The notes under the pieces: model-generated
The model's input: only the letters and a program-made list of their open reading frames with translations
What the model was told of the DNA's origin: nothing
Databases searched by the model: none
Shown here: piece after piece, positions 16,873-24,474 of the stretch
How the letters are laid out: every line of letters begins with the position of its first letter
Position numbering within the stretch: position 1 is the first letter of the stretch
Position numbers and translations under genes: made by a program
NCBI GenBank assembly: GCA_963837325.1
Contig: CAWIMV010000001.1
Coordinates: 1,612,001-1,676,000 of the forward strand
Length of the DNA stretch: 64,000 nucleotides
Reading direction: 5' to 3'
From: CAVQKZ01 sp963837325
GTDB lineage: Bacteria; Actinomycetota; Actinomycetes; Mycobacteriales; Jatrophihabitantaceae

Positions 16873-17616
16873 GGTGGCGGGGCCGGGTGGTCGGCCGGTG
16901 GGTTGGTAGTCGCGGCGGGGGTCGATGATCAGGTCGCGTAGGAGTTCTCCGGTTGCGGTGTCGATGATGCGGACGTGGCAGGTCCTGGACGAGCAGGATG
17001 ACGTCGGTTCGGGCGTAGGTTCGGCCGACGCCGATGTGGCGTAGTCGGCCGGCGACGCGCAGGGTGACGCTGCCGGCTTTGTCGATCTTGTCGTGGCGGA
17101 CGCGGTCGTGGGTGTCCAGTCATCGATCCAGGTCAGGATCTCGACGTCGGTCCCAGCGCTGCCGTCGGGATTGGTGAGTCGGTAGTGGGTGAAGTCGGAC
17201 TGCCAGCACTCGTTGGGCTGGTCGGCTTCGAAGCGGATGTAGGAGGACTTGGGTCGCTTGGCCGGATCCGGGGTGATCGCCCCAGCTCGGACGAGGATCC
17301 GGTTGATCGTGGCCCGCGACAGGGTCGTGGCGTGATGGTGAGCCAGGTGCCAGCCGATCGTGGTGCCACCGGCGTCTAGACCAGCCTCGTCGAGTCGTTT
17401 GCGCAGCCGCAGCACCAACTCGACCGTCTCGGTCGGGGTCGCTGCCGGACTGGACCGAGGAGCCCGCGAGCCCGGCTCGAACGCAGCCTCGCCCTCAAGT
17501 CGGTAACGGGCCATGAGCCGGCTGACCCAGCCCTGCGAGACACCGTAGCTGCGGGCGACCTCGGACTGGGACTGACCGGCGAGAACAGCAGTGATGACAA
17601 GACGACGCTTCGACAT
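16861..17616 (-). pseudogene. IS481-family transposase, internally deleted and frameshifted
   Basis: The N-terminal 160 or so residues are intact: a helix-turn-helix (QSEVARSYGVSQGWVSRLMARY), a second DNA-binding segment, and the start of the DDE domain (CWQSDFTHYRLTNPDG, EILTWIDDWT). After WIDD the reading frame jumps to a shifted frame of what should be the extreme C-terminal region, and the original frame returns at CHVRIIDTATGELLRDLIIDPRRDYQPTGRP. The rest of the catalytic core, including the later Asp and Glu, is missing. The 251-residue open frame is therefore not a functional transposase. Family members are normally longer. Confidence 0.85.
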
Positions 17617-17640
17617 GCCGCAGCCTCGGCACCGATCGCT

Positions 17641-17709
17641 ATTCCGAAGACCTGCGACACGCTATTCCGATGACCCGAGACACCCCATTCCGATGTCCTG
17701 AACCAGGAC
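17641..17709. repeat. Three 23-bp iterons at the IS right end
   Basis: ATTCCGA recurs at 17641, 17664 and 17687, exactly 23 bp apart, each followed by a related (A/T)G-A/T-CC-(T/C)G run. The third copy is part of the terminal inverted repeat; a single inverted copy lies in the left repeat. This is the expected layout for multiple transposase-binding sites at one end. Confidence 0.8.
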
Positions 17710-17710
17710 A

Positions 17711-17726
17711 CCTCCGGCCCCACCCC
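17711..17726. repeat. Direct repeat, right copy
   Basis: CCTCCGGCCCCACCCC is identical to 16792-16807, so the 3' end of the tRNA exists again on the far side of the element. Joining the copies would restore a single uninterrupted tRNA 3' flank. Confidence 0.9.
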
Positions 17727-18319
17727 CAACTCCCCCAAGGCCGCTGGCCTGCGTTCATTTCGTCGCTGAAACACGCGATCGTCCTTCGCACATCGGCCAA
17801 TCCGCCCGTGCACACCGTTGATGCACACGGTTGATGCACACGAGGTCCCCCGCGCGCGGATCCAGGTGGGGAAGTCGTAGACGCGGTGGTCTGAGCCGCC
17901 GAACAGGGTGGAGACCGAGGCGACCTTGCGAATGATGAGGTCAAGCTCTCCTTGAGCTCGTCGCTCAGCGCGGTGAGGGCAAGACCGTCAAGGCACCTTG
18001 GTGAGGACGTAGGTCCACAGCGTGATGTCGTTGGCCGGGATGACGTTGCCACCCAAGCACGACGCGACGATCGTCGCGCGGTTCGCGGCGGTAGCCACTG
18101 GCCCCGTCGGCGCTGGCAGCAGTCGTGGCGTTCACCAGGGCTCACAGCAATAGCCTGCACAATCGAAACCCGAGCACGCCCCAATGAATCAGCCCGCACC
18201 AACTACGTCCCCGTCGGCGGATCGGCGCTGAGCCTGACCATCACACAAGGCAGCGGCATTGTCGGGCTCACCGGTCCCGACGTGACGGATGGACGGGGGT
18301 TCGCGTCGCCCGCCGCATC
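17727..18319. other. 593-bp region with no supportable gene
   Basis: No open frame here has recognisable protein character. On the minus strand short stretches look formerly coding (for example KVASVSTLFGGSDHRVYDFPTW near 17880-17935 and ATIVASCLGGNVIPANDITLWTY near 18000-18080), but they lie in different frames and match nothing I know. A 13-bp tandem repeat (GTTGATGCACACG, 17817-17829 and 17830-17842) is present. I read it as degenerate island DNA. Confidence 0.5.
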
Positions 18320-20542
18320 TCAGTTCGGGGCGGTCAGGCTGAGGAGGTCAGCGTTGAAGCCCTTGCCGGCCGTGGCCGTGCTGTAGACGTAGTAGGAGAT
18401 GCTGTCGCCGCTGGCCTTGGCCGGGTAGGCGTCGGTGATGTTGAACCAGCCAGTGCCTGCGGCGGTGACCGTGATGGCGTTCTTGTGGGCCGAGTCGTTC
18501 ATGACGGTGCCGGCTGAGTTCAGCTCGCGCAGGAAGAGGCTGATCTTCTCCCCCGCGTAGTCGGCCTTCACCTGGCCACTGCCGGTGTAGACCCTGCCAG
18601 CCACGGTCGCCTTACCCGCCGAGCCATCGATCCAGTGAGGCTTGTCGATGACGCCGGTGGTGTTGGTAACGCTCGTACCGTTGACGGAGCGGAGGCTGTA
18701 GCTGCCGTCGTAGCCACCGGCCGCGCGGGTGTTCTTCGATCCACTGCTGTACACGCCGGTCCAGCCGGTCAGGTTGGTTTCCAGGCTCTGATTGCCGACG
18801 TACTGCGTGACTGGGGGCGGTGGCGGAGCGGCCTGGGTGGTGTCCGAGGCGGTTGCCGCCGCGCTGACGTTGCCTGCCGCGTCACTCGCGGTCACGCTGT
18901 AGGTGTACGTCGTCGACGCGCTGAGATTCTTGTCGTTGTACGTGGTTGTGGGGCTCGGCACCGTTGCGGTCACCGGACCTCCGGACCCACCCGTGCGAGT
19001 GATGGCGTAGCTGGTGACCGCCGTGTCGTCGGTGCTCGCCGCCCAGCTGAGGTCGATCTCACTAGATGATCCGACCGTCGTGCTGATGGTGCCGTCGCCC
19101 GGCGTGGTGGGCGGTGTCGTGTCGGTGGACACCGTGGAGTCGTAGCTGACGATCAGCGCGGTGTACGCGGGGATGGTCACCGTAGCGTTCGCGCCCGCGG
19201 TGAGCGCGACCCGCGTGACGGCGGACGGCTGCCAGGTGCCATCGGCGGCGGCGGCGCTACCTCCGAGCGTGGTGTCCGTCTTGGAAGTGAGGGACGAGCC
19301 GCTCAGGGCGATGGAGCTGGCCTGTCCGTACTGGTTGGTCGTGTTCAGGTTGACTGTCTGGGCCGTGGCGTTGCGGTTGACCATCGCGACGTGCAGGCTG
19401 GTCGGACTCTTGACTGCGTACGCCTCGATGTTCGTCGCTGTGCCGGACACCCTGACGTTGCTGCCGCCGTCCTTGGTCATCTGGTTGTAGAACAGCACGC
19501 CGTAATACTCAGGCGCAGCTGAGCCGTCCGCGTTGATCGGTGAGTAGTAGTTCGCGGTGCCGGCACTGTTGCCGTTCGGGTAGTTGGCGACGCCGTGGAA
19601 GTACAGGCCCTGGGCTCCGGCATTCAGTGCCACCATGCCGTAGCTCGCTGACCACAGCGCTTCGCAGAATGCGTTGGAAGAGCCGTTGACGCCGCCGCTG
19701 CTGAACGAGTTGGTCTCGTTCATGATGAAGGGCAGTCCGTGCGAGGTCGCCTGCGAGACTCCGGCAGTGACCGACGCCACAGCGCCCGCGATCGGGACGA
19801 GATCAGTGCAGGTCGGCGTCGGGGAGCGCTTGGACGACGCCACGTAGTAGTGACCCGTGTCAGCGATGATTTGACTCGCGTGCTGGTTCAGGAACGGCGT
19901 GATGTAGAACGAGTCGCTGGTAGTGACTGCTGGGCCAGTAACCGGTGCGGTGCCGCCGTCCGCGAGGTAGTCCTGGTCGGTCGTCTGCCAGTTGTTGATG
20001 TAGGCCTGATAGGCGGTCGAGGAGTTCGGGTAGTAGTTGGGCTCGTTGCCGAACTCGACGCTGTAGATGCCTGGCTCCGCCGCTGCGTACGCGGCCTCGG
20101 CGGCGTCCGACGGGAGGTTGCCGTTGTTGAGCGGCACCTGCCACATCACCCGGTAGCCGACCGACTGGGCGAAGGCGAAGAACGAGTCGACCAGTGCGGG
20201 CGTCACGACCAGCTTGTTCCACACGCATGACGCGGTGCCCGTGGTCGACCACGCCGCCTTGGTGTCGCCGGTATTGCCGCCGACGCGGAAGGTCCCCGCG
20301 CCGACGTTCCGGAACAGTTGCAGGAACGACGGACTGGCCTGGGCCAGGCTGACGACTGCGCAGAGGTTCGCCGGGTCGATCGAGAAGCCGGTGAACGTCG
20401 CGGGCACTGCGCTCACCGGGGTGTTCTCCGCGACGGTGAACGTGGGAATTGCCGCTACGGCGGCCGGAGCGGAGGCTATTGTGGCCGTGGCGAACGCGAT
20501 CACCGGAGTAGCCATCAGCACCACCAATGATCTGAGTTTCAT
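18320..20542 (-). CDS. Secreted GH79-like glycoside hydrolase with FnIII and C-terminal binding domain
   Basis: The 740-residue protein has a Sec signal peptide (KLRSLVVLMATPVIAFATATIA). The catalytic (beta/alpha)8 domain resembles GH79 (beta-glucuronidase/heparanase-like): RVGGNTGD, the putative acid/base Glu in VEFGNEPNYY near residue 165, and the putative nucleophile Glu in FIMNETNSFSSGG near 290. A beta-sandwich follows (to about 480), then one fibronectin III domain (about 485-580), a Pro-rich linker PPPPPV, and a C-terminal jelly-roll of about 150 residues likely to bind polysaccharide. Start: ATG at 20542 behind GGGGAG, 7 bases away; a frame from 20566 has no such site. Substrate is not determinable. 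It lies alone among island debris. Confidence 0.83.
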   Translation of the reverse strand: MKLRSLVVLMATPVIAFATATIASAPAAVAAIPTFTVAENTPVSAVPATFTGFSIDPANLCAVVSLAQASPSFLQLFRNVGAGTFRVGGNTGDTKAAWSTTGTASCVWNKLVVTPALVDSFFAFAQSVGYRVMWQVPLNNGNLPSDAAEAAYAAAEPGIYSVEFGNEPNYYPNSSTAYQAYINNWQTTDQDYLADGGTAPVTGPAVTTSDSFYITPFLNQHASQIIADTGHYYVASSKRSPTPTCTDLVPIAGAVASVTAGVSQATSHGLPFIMNETNSFSSGGVNGSSNAFCEALWSASYGMVALNAGAQGLYFHGVANYPNGNSAGTANYYSPINADGSAAPEYYGVLFYNQMTKDGGSNVRVSGTATNIEAYAVKSPTSLHVAMVNRNATAQTVNLNTTNQYGQASSIALSGSSLTSKTDTTLGGSAAAADGTWQPSAVTRVALTAGANATVTIPAYTALIVSYDSTVSTDTTPPTTPGDGTISTTVGSSSEIDLSWAASTDDTAVTSYAITRTGGSGGPVTATVPSPTTTYNDKNLSASTTYTYSVTASDAAGNVSAAATASDTTQAAPPPPPVTQYVGNQSLETNLTGWTGVYSSGSKNTRAAGGYDGSYSLRSVNGTSVTNTTGVIDKPHWIDGSAGKATVAGRVYTGSGQVKADYAGEKISLFLRELNSAGTVMNDSAHKNAITVTAAGTGWFNITDAYPAKASGDSISYYVYSTATAGKGFNADLLSLTAPN

Positions 20543-20584
20543 ACTTCTCCCCAATAGTGCGCGCAATTACTCTGCGTAATCGGG

Positions 20585-20613
20585 ACCGTACAGTCGCTTA
20601 TATCTATTAGCAA
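20585..20613 (-). promoter_or_regulatory. Possible promoter of the GH79-like gene
   Basis: On the minus strand TTGCTA (20608-20613) and TACGGT (20585-20590) are separated by 17 bp, about 40 bp upstream of the gene's ribosome-binding site. The surrounding 70 bp are unusually AT-rich for this window. Only a pattern match. Confidence 0.35.
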
Positions 20614-20618
20614 GGATT

Positions 20619-21192
20619 TCAGATTTCGACGGCCGTCCGTTCACAAAATCTGCCGTAAAGAGATGAATTCGGCACGGGAAGTATCAGACGAAAAAGGGTA
20701 TCGAAGATCGGCTCGCTGTCCGGCGCCATCTCGCCGAGCTGGTCGATGAGCTCCTGCTGGAAGCCAAGAATCGCCATCCGCGCCGCATCGAGGGCGTGGA
20801 ACTTGCCCTTGTTGAAATGCTTTGCCGTAGGCGTCCGTAACGGACTTGGACATCACGTAGGTCTGGCCTTGGAACTCGCGCAGCATGTCGATGTCCCACG
20901 GCAGCACGATGCCCCGGCCGTCCCCCTGGACGCGCAGCATGTCGCTGAAATTTTCCAAGACGTTGGCCGTGATCGGCATGCCGAGCGGGTGGTCCTCGTC
21001 AACGGGGGCGTCCTGCTCGCGGCGCTCGTAACCAACGATGATCTTTTCGGAGAAGTTGTAGGAACGGATCGAGCGCTGGAACTCCACGCTGGACTCGGCC
21101 GAGTTCATGATCTCGGAGTAGATCGGCAGGCCGAGACCCGTGCGGTCCATGGCGAACGCCTTGGGCCGGTAGAAGTCGAACATGTACTTCAA
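20619..21192 (-). pseudogene. Phage large terminase (TerL) relic, C-terminal nuclease part
   Basis: The frame from 21192 reads KYMFDFYRPKAFAMDRTGLGLPIYSEIMN, then GIVLPWDIDMLREFQGQTYVMSKSVTDAYGK. The match to phage TerL C-terminal domains then continues in a shifted frame as HFNKGKFHALDAARMAILGF and ELIDQLGEMAPDSEPIFD, to a stop at 20619. A frameshift lies near 20815. Just upstream, another frame reads DQRKVIE, the residues expected immediately before KYMFDF, so the 5' end is also broken. The ATPase domain is gone. No other phage genes are seen nearby. Confidence 0.75.
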
Positions 21193-21520
21193 TGACCTTG
21201 CGCTGATCAGAGCGACGTGTCGCTACGTCCGACGGACGGCAGGCGGGGGCCCGCGACGGCAAGCACCACTCTGAGGGGTTCTCCTACTCGGCAGCCGGGT
21301 GAACCGATCCAACGCCGCGGCGCTCGCCGAACGAAGTGGATCGGGCTGGACGGCGATAGCCCGACAGCTGGTGTGAGGCAGTTATGCGGGCCAGGCCGCA
21401 GCACCAGCGCCGACTCAGCCCGTGGGCTCGCGCGCGTTCCTCGCCTTGTCGCCGAGCGGGCGCGGCGGACCTCGATACCGACGCGGCGACTCGCAGCCGG
21501 TCCAGGATTGAGCCCGCGCG
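21193..21520. other. 328-bp region without a recognisable gene
   Basis: Apart from a few residues of broken terminase frame at its left edge, no frame on either strand shows protein-like character or a known RNA. It contains no clear repeat. Confidence 0.4.
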
Positions 21521-21808
21521 CTATGTCTGTTCGCGTCCGAGTCGTCGGGCCACTGCGGGAGGAAGGTGCCTGACGACCGCCGGAGGGACTAGCCGAATAT
21601 CTGGGGTGTCCACAGCTACTTCCACCATCTCACCGAACTCATCGCTCAGTTCTTGAGCTATTTCAGGATCGCCGCTGCGCAGGGTGACCTCCACGGTGCG
21701 CCTGTCGTGATCTATGCCCGCGTAGGAAACCGCTGGGTTCTTGAGGACGGCCTCAAGGACGGCGTTCAGGGCGATGCCTGGCTCGCCGTCGCCACCCGAA
21801 CCACCCAT
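21521..21808 (-). CDS. Hypothetical 95-residue protein
   Basis: The protein begins MGGSGGDGEPGIALNAVLEAVLKNPAVSYAGIDH and has a plausible alpha/beta composition (EVTLRSGDPEIAQELSDEFGEMVEVAVD). An AAGG lies 8 bases before the ATG. No signal peptide, no membrane segment, and no family I recognise. It sits 40 bp downstream of the protease pseudogene and could be part of the same transcript. Confidence 0.5.
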   Translation of the reverse strand: MGGSGGDGEPGIALNAVLEAVLKNPAVSYAGIDHDRRTVEVTLRSGDPEIAQELSDEFGEMVEVAVDTPDIRLVPPAVVRHLPPAVARRLGREQT

Positions 21809-21848
21809 CAGCCGACCTTCATTGTCGCCTTGAATTTCGACAACGCGT

Positions 21849-22778
21849 CTACGACGTTGACCGCGAATCGCCGTTCTTCACGACTGCGCGAATTGTGCTG
21901 CCCGGACTTCCTGCGTTCGCAACTACCCAGAACCCGGGTCCGACGGTCCCGTAATCCTTGATGTTGACATATTGATTGATCCCTTGGACGGTTGCGCCGC
22001 AATTTTGGCCGGTGACGCCGCCGCGCTACTGCAGATTCCCGACTTGTTCGCCGGCCGCTCGGCGTCGTAGATCGGGTAAGCGGTAGTCGAGTTCCACGCT
22101 CTCGCGTAGACGTACGCCCCCGAGGTCGTCCTTATCAACTCGGTGTCCACGCCCTTGTTGGTAGCGGTCACCGTGCCCAGTTCGACACCGCTCGAGTAGC
22201 CGTACCAGGGGTTGCCGGAGCCGCAGTGAGCCGCAGTCGTTATATAGCTCGTGCTCCCTATGTAGCTGGGTGCGCCAGTTGAACACGCATAGCCGCTCGT
22301 AGAGCTTACGGGGCGAAATATCAAGCTGCTTCCCCAGAACGGCGCGGTATCGCCGTCACGTGATGCGGAAGTGGCTGAGCGCCGACACCAACGACGTGCA
22401 CGGGGACCGCTGAGTCAAGCGCGAGCGAACGAGCCAACGGCGCCTTCGCGCTGCTCGGCACCACCGTCACGTCCAAACCGGAGTAGTCCGAGCGCGGACC
22501 CACCGAGACAACGGTGTGTCGATTGGCCTCCGCGACGCTGCGGGCGGCAGCGAGAAGCTGCGATGCAGAATATCGCGCTGGTACGAAATGCACCCGCGCC
22601 GGCTGGTGGGCTGCGAGCCCCCGGAGACTAGCCGGGATGGACCCGTTCACCACCGGCTTCCCAGGGTGAGCCTTTGCTGCCGGGGCGCACCGGAACTTGG
22701 CGCTGCAGCCAGAATGGACGCCGCCGCAATGATCGTGGCCGCGACGACGAACGACCGCATGAAGGTTGCTTTCGACAT
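21849..22778 (-). pseudogene. Secreted S1 (trypsin-like) serine protease, decayed
   Basis: Three frames must be joined. First, a signal peptide starts at the ATG at 22778 behind GGGGAG (MSKATFMRSFVVAATIIAAAS). Second comes a propeptide-like section (QPARVHFVPARYSASQLLAAARSV, DYSGLDVTVVPSSAKAP). Third comes the catalytic domain with the His motif SYITTAAHCGSG and the Asp region KGVDTELIRTTSG. A further frameshift near 22030 leads to GGVTGQNCGATVQGINQYVN and VVKNGDSRSTS. The expected catalytic GDSG is GDSR, and the frame stops a few codons later, so the gene is inactive. Confidence 0.75.
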
Positions 22779-22963
22779 CGGCTCCCCGTTCGTAGCAGCT
22801 GCCGGACCAAGACTCGGACGGTAGACGCGGTCCGTCAAGCGCTCTGCGCGAAAGCGACGATCCGGACTCCGGGCGCCCTGGACTTGAGCGGGTACGCCGC
22901 CGCCCGCCATGCACGTCGCGGGTGGGCATCCAGATGGCGTCACGCACATCCTCAACCGTGGGG

Positions 22964-22992
22964 TTGATAACGCCGCGGCGTCTAACTATGAT
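22964..22992 (+). promoter_or_regulatory. Sigma-70-type promoter with flanking inverted repeat before arsR
   Basis: TTGATA (22964-22969) and TATGAT (22987-22992) are separated by exactly 17 bp, 29 bp before the regulator's GTG. GGTTGA (22962-22967) and TCAACC (22998-23003) form an inverted repeat spanning the promoter, a possible autoregulatory operator. Confidence 0.65.
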
Positions 22993-23020
22993 TTTAGTCA
23001 ACCGACGAGTTGAGGAAGCC

Positions 23021-23401
23021 GTGGATCCGAACACCGCACAGCTCAACCGGATATTCGCGGCTCTGGCCGACCCAACCCGGCGCGACCTGGTGGCCCGGCT
23101 GGCCGGCGCGGACGCGTCCGTGGGCGAGCTGGCGGCGCCGTACGACATGAGCCTCCAGGCGGTCTCCAAGCACGTGAAGGTGCTTGAGGTGGCCGGCTTG
23201 GTGACCCGGAGCACGGACGCTCAGCGCCGGCCGGTCCACCTGGATGCGGAAATGTTCGACCTGATGACCAGGTGGATCGAGCGCTACCGCCAGGCGGCGG
23301 AGGAGCGCTATCGGCGCCTCGACGCCCTGCTGAGCCGGGCGGCCGACGACGACAAGGAGCAGAAGCAAGCCGACAAGCACGCTGACAAGGACGCATCATG
23401 A
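23021..23401 (+). CDS. ArsR-family transcriptional regulator
   Basis: This 126-residue winged-helix repressor has the segments LNRIFAALADPTRRDLVARL and the recognition helix MSLQAVSKHVKVLEVAGLVTRS, then DAQRRPVHLDAEMFDLMTRWIERYR. There are no metal-binding cysteines, so it is probably not a metal sensor but the type linked to AHSA1 proteins. I chose the GTG at 23021 behind GAGGAA; the longer frame from 22922 crosses the promoter. Its stop overlaps the next ATG by 4 bp. Confidence 0.9.
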   Translation: MDPNTAQLNRIFAALADPTRRDLVARLAGADASVGELAAPYDMSLQAVSKHVKVLEVAGLVTRSTDAQRRPVHLDAEMFDLMTRWIERYRQAAEERYRRLDALLSRAADDDKEQKQADKHADKDAS

Positions 23402-23883
23402 CGACGGCCAGGCATGAGACCGAGATCGTGGCGGACGCGAGGGTTCCGACGATCGAGCTCGTTCGGGAGTTCGACGCAGCTCCTGAGCAGGTGTTCCGCG
23501 CCCACGTCGACCCGGAGCTCTACGGGCAATGGGTCGGGCCGCGCTCGCTCACCACGAGGATCACCAAGTGGGATGCGCGCACAGGTGGCGCCTGGGCCTT
23601 CGCCAACGACCGGGACGGCGCGGAGATGGCGTCGTTTTATGGCAGCTTCCACGAGGTCCGGCCGCACGAGCGGATCGTCTCGACCTTCACCTACGAAGGC
23701 GATCCCGACGCAGTCGCGCTGGAGACGCTGACCTTCGCGGAGGTCGAGGGCGGGCGGACGCGACTGACGGTGCTGAGCGTCGTCCAGGACTTCCAGACCC
23801 GTGACGGCATGCTGTCCAGCGGCATGGACGTCGGCGTCAACGAGGGGTACGACAAGCTCGACGAGCTGCTCGCAAGGGCATGA
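23398..23883 (+). CDS. SRPBCC / AHSA1-like protein
   Basis: This 161-residue helix-grip protein of the Aha1 (START-like) superfamily shows ELVREFDAAPEQVFRAHVDPELYGQWVGP at the start, GGAWAFAND in the middle, and a closing GMDVGVNEGYDKLDELLA helix. Such proteins bind small hydrophobic ligands. It is coupled by ATGA overlap to the ArsR gene, a widespread two-gene module whose ligand is unknown. Confidence 0.9.
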   Translation: MTTARHETEIVADARVPTIELVREFDAAPEQVFRAHVDPELYGQWVGPRSLTTRITKWDARTGGAWAFANDRDGAEMASFYGSFHEVRPHERIVSTFTYEGDPDAVALETLTFAEVEGGRTRLTVLSVVQDFQTRDGMLSSGMDVGVNEGYDKLDELLARA

Positions 23884-23884
23884 G

Positions 23885-24460
23885 ATGACGCCTACGACTC
23901 CGGCCGAGCAGCATGCGTACGACGCGGCGCGCTTCACCGAGTTGGTCGAGTCCGCGTCAGCCGGCGACTGGGCGCGGCGCAGCCCAGTCGCGGAGTGGAC
24001 GGCTCTCGACATCGTGAAACATCTGATCGAGTGGTCCCGCGGCTTCCTCACCGGCGCCGGGGTGCAGCTCCCGGCCCTGGACGTCGAGGCCAATCCGGGC
24101 GCAGCCTGGAAGCAACACGTCACCGACATCCAGGCGATCCTCGACCACCCCGCCGGACGGGTACTCAGCAACCCGCACACCGGCGACAAACCCGTGGACG
24201 AGGCGATCGACCAGTTCTACACCGCCGACGTCTGGATGCACTCCTGGGACCTGGCCAAGGCGTTCGGCCGCGAGCCCGACCTGGACGAGGAGCGCTGCGC
24301 CGCCGCGCTGGCGGCCATGGAACCGATGGACCAGATGCTGCGCGACAGCGGGCAGTTCGGCCCGTCCATACCGGTCGCCCGCGACGCGTCCGCGCAGGAC
24401 AAGCTGGCGGCCTTCATCGGCCGCGACCCGGCCTGGCAGCCCGAAGCTGTCACCTGGTGA
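23885..24460 (+). CDS. TIGR03086-type / DinB-like metal-binding protein
   Basis: This 191-residue four-helix-bundle protein of the mycothiol-dependent maleylpyruvate isomerase/DinB group shows DWARRSPVAEWTALDIVKHLIEW near the start and the second metal-ligand helix FYTADVWMHSWDLAKAFG. It begins one base after the AHSA1 stop, so it is the third gene of the ArsR operon. A long antisense frame runs through it but is spurious. Confidence 0.88.
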   Translation: MTPTTPAEQHAYDAARFTELVESASAGDWARRSPVAEWTALDIVKHLIEWSRGFLTGAGVQLPALDVEANPGAAWKQHVTDIQAILDHPAGRVLSNPHTGDKPVDEAIDQFYTADVWMHSWDLAKAFGREPDLDEERCAAALAAMEPMDQMLRDSGQFGPSIPVARDASAQDKLAAFIGRDPAWQPEAVTW

Positions 24461-24474
24461 TCCGCACGCAGCTA

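Larger units (their letters stand above)
16808..17710. mobile_element. IS481-family-type element, internally deleted (903 bp)
   Basis: The element is bounded by imperfect 26-bp terminal inverted repeats starting 5'-TGT (16808-16833 and the complement of 17685-17710; 20 of 26 match, the inner 13 bases GACATCGGAATGG identical). It is flanked by a perfect 16-bp direct repeat. TGT tips and the HTH plus DDE transposase inside match the IS481 family. The transposase gene lacks most of its catalytic core, so the copy is probably non-autonomous. Each tip also holds a small palindrome (GATGTCTCGAGACATC at the left, TGTCCTG/CAGGACA at the right). Confidence 0.85.

Noticed and set aside
17711..17726. 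attR of a tyrosine-recombinase island
   Set aside because: The repeat abuts the tips of a DDE-type IS exactly and no integrase gene lies in the element, so a target duplication is the simpler reading, although the site choice remains odd.
21207..21520. Group II intron or other ribozyme in the gene-less stretch
   Set aside because: A few segments looked structured, but I could not find a domain V hairpin or a reverse-transcriptase frame.
23957..24474. 3' continuation of the MBL-Rieske frame
   Set aside because: It is antisense to the DinB gene and of nonsense composition; a frameshift near 24580 explains it better.
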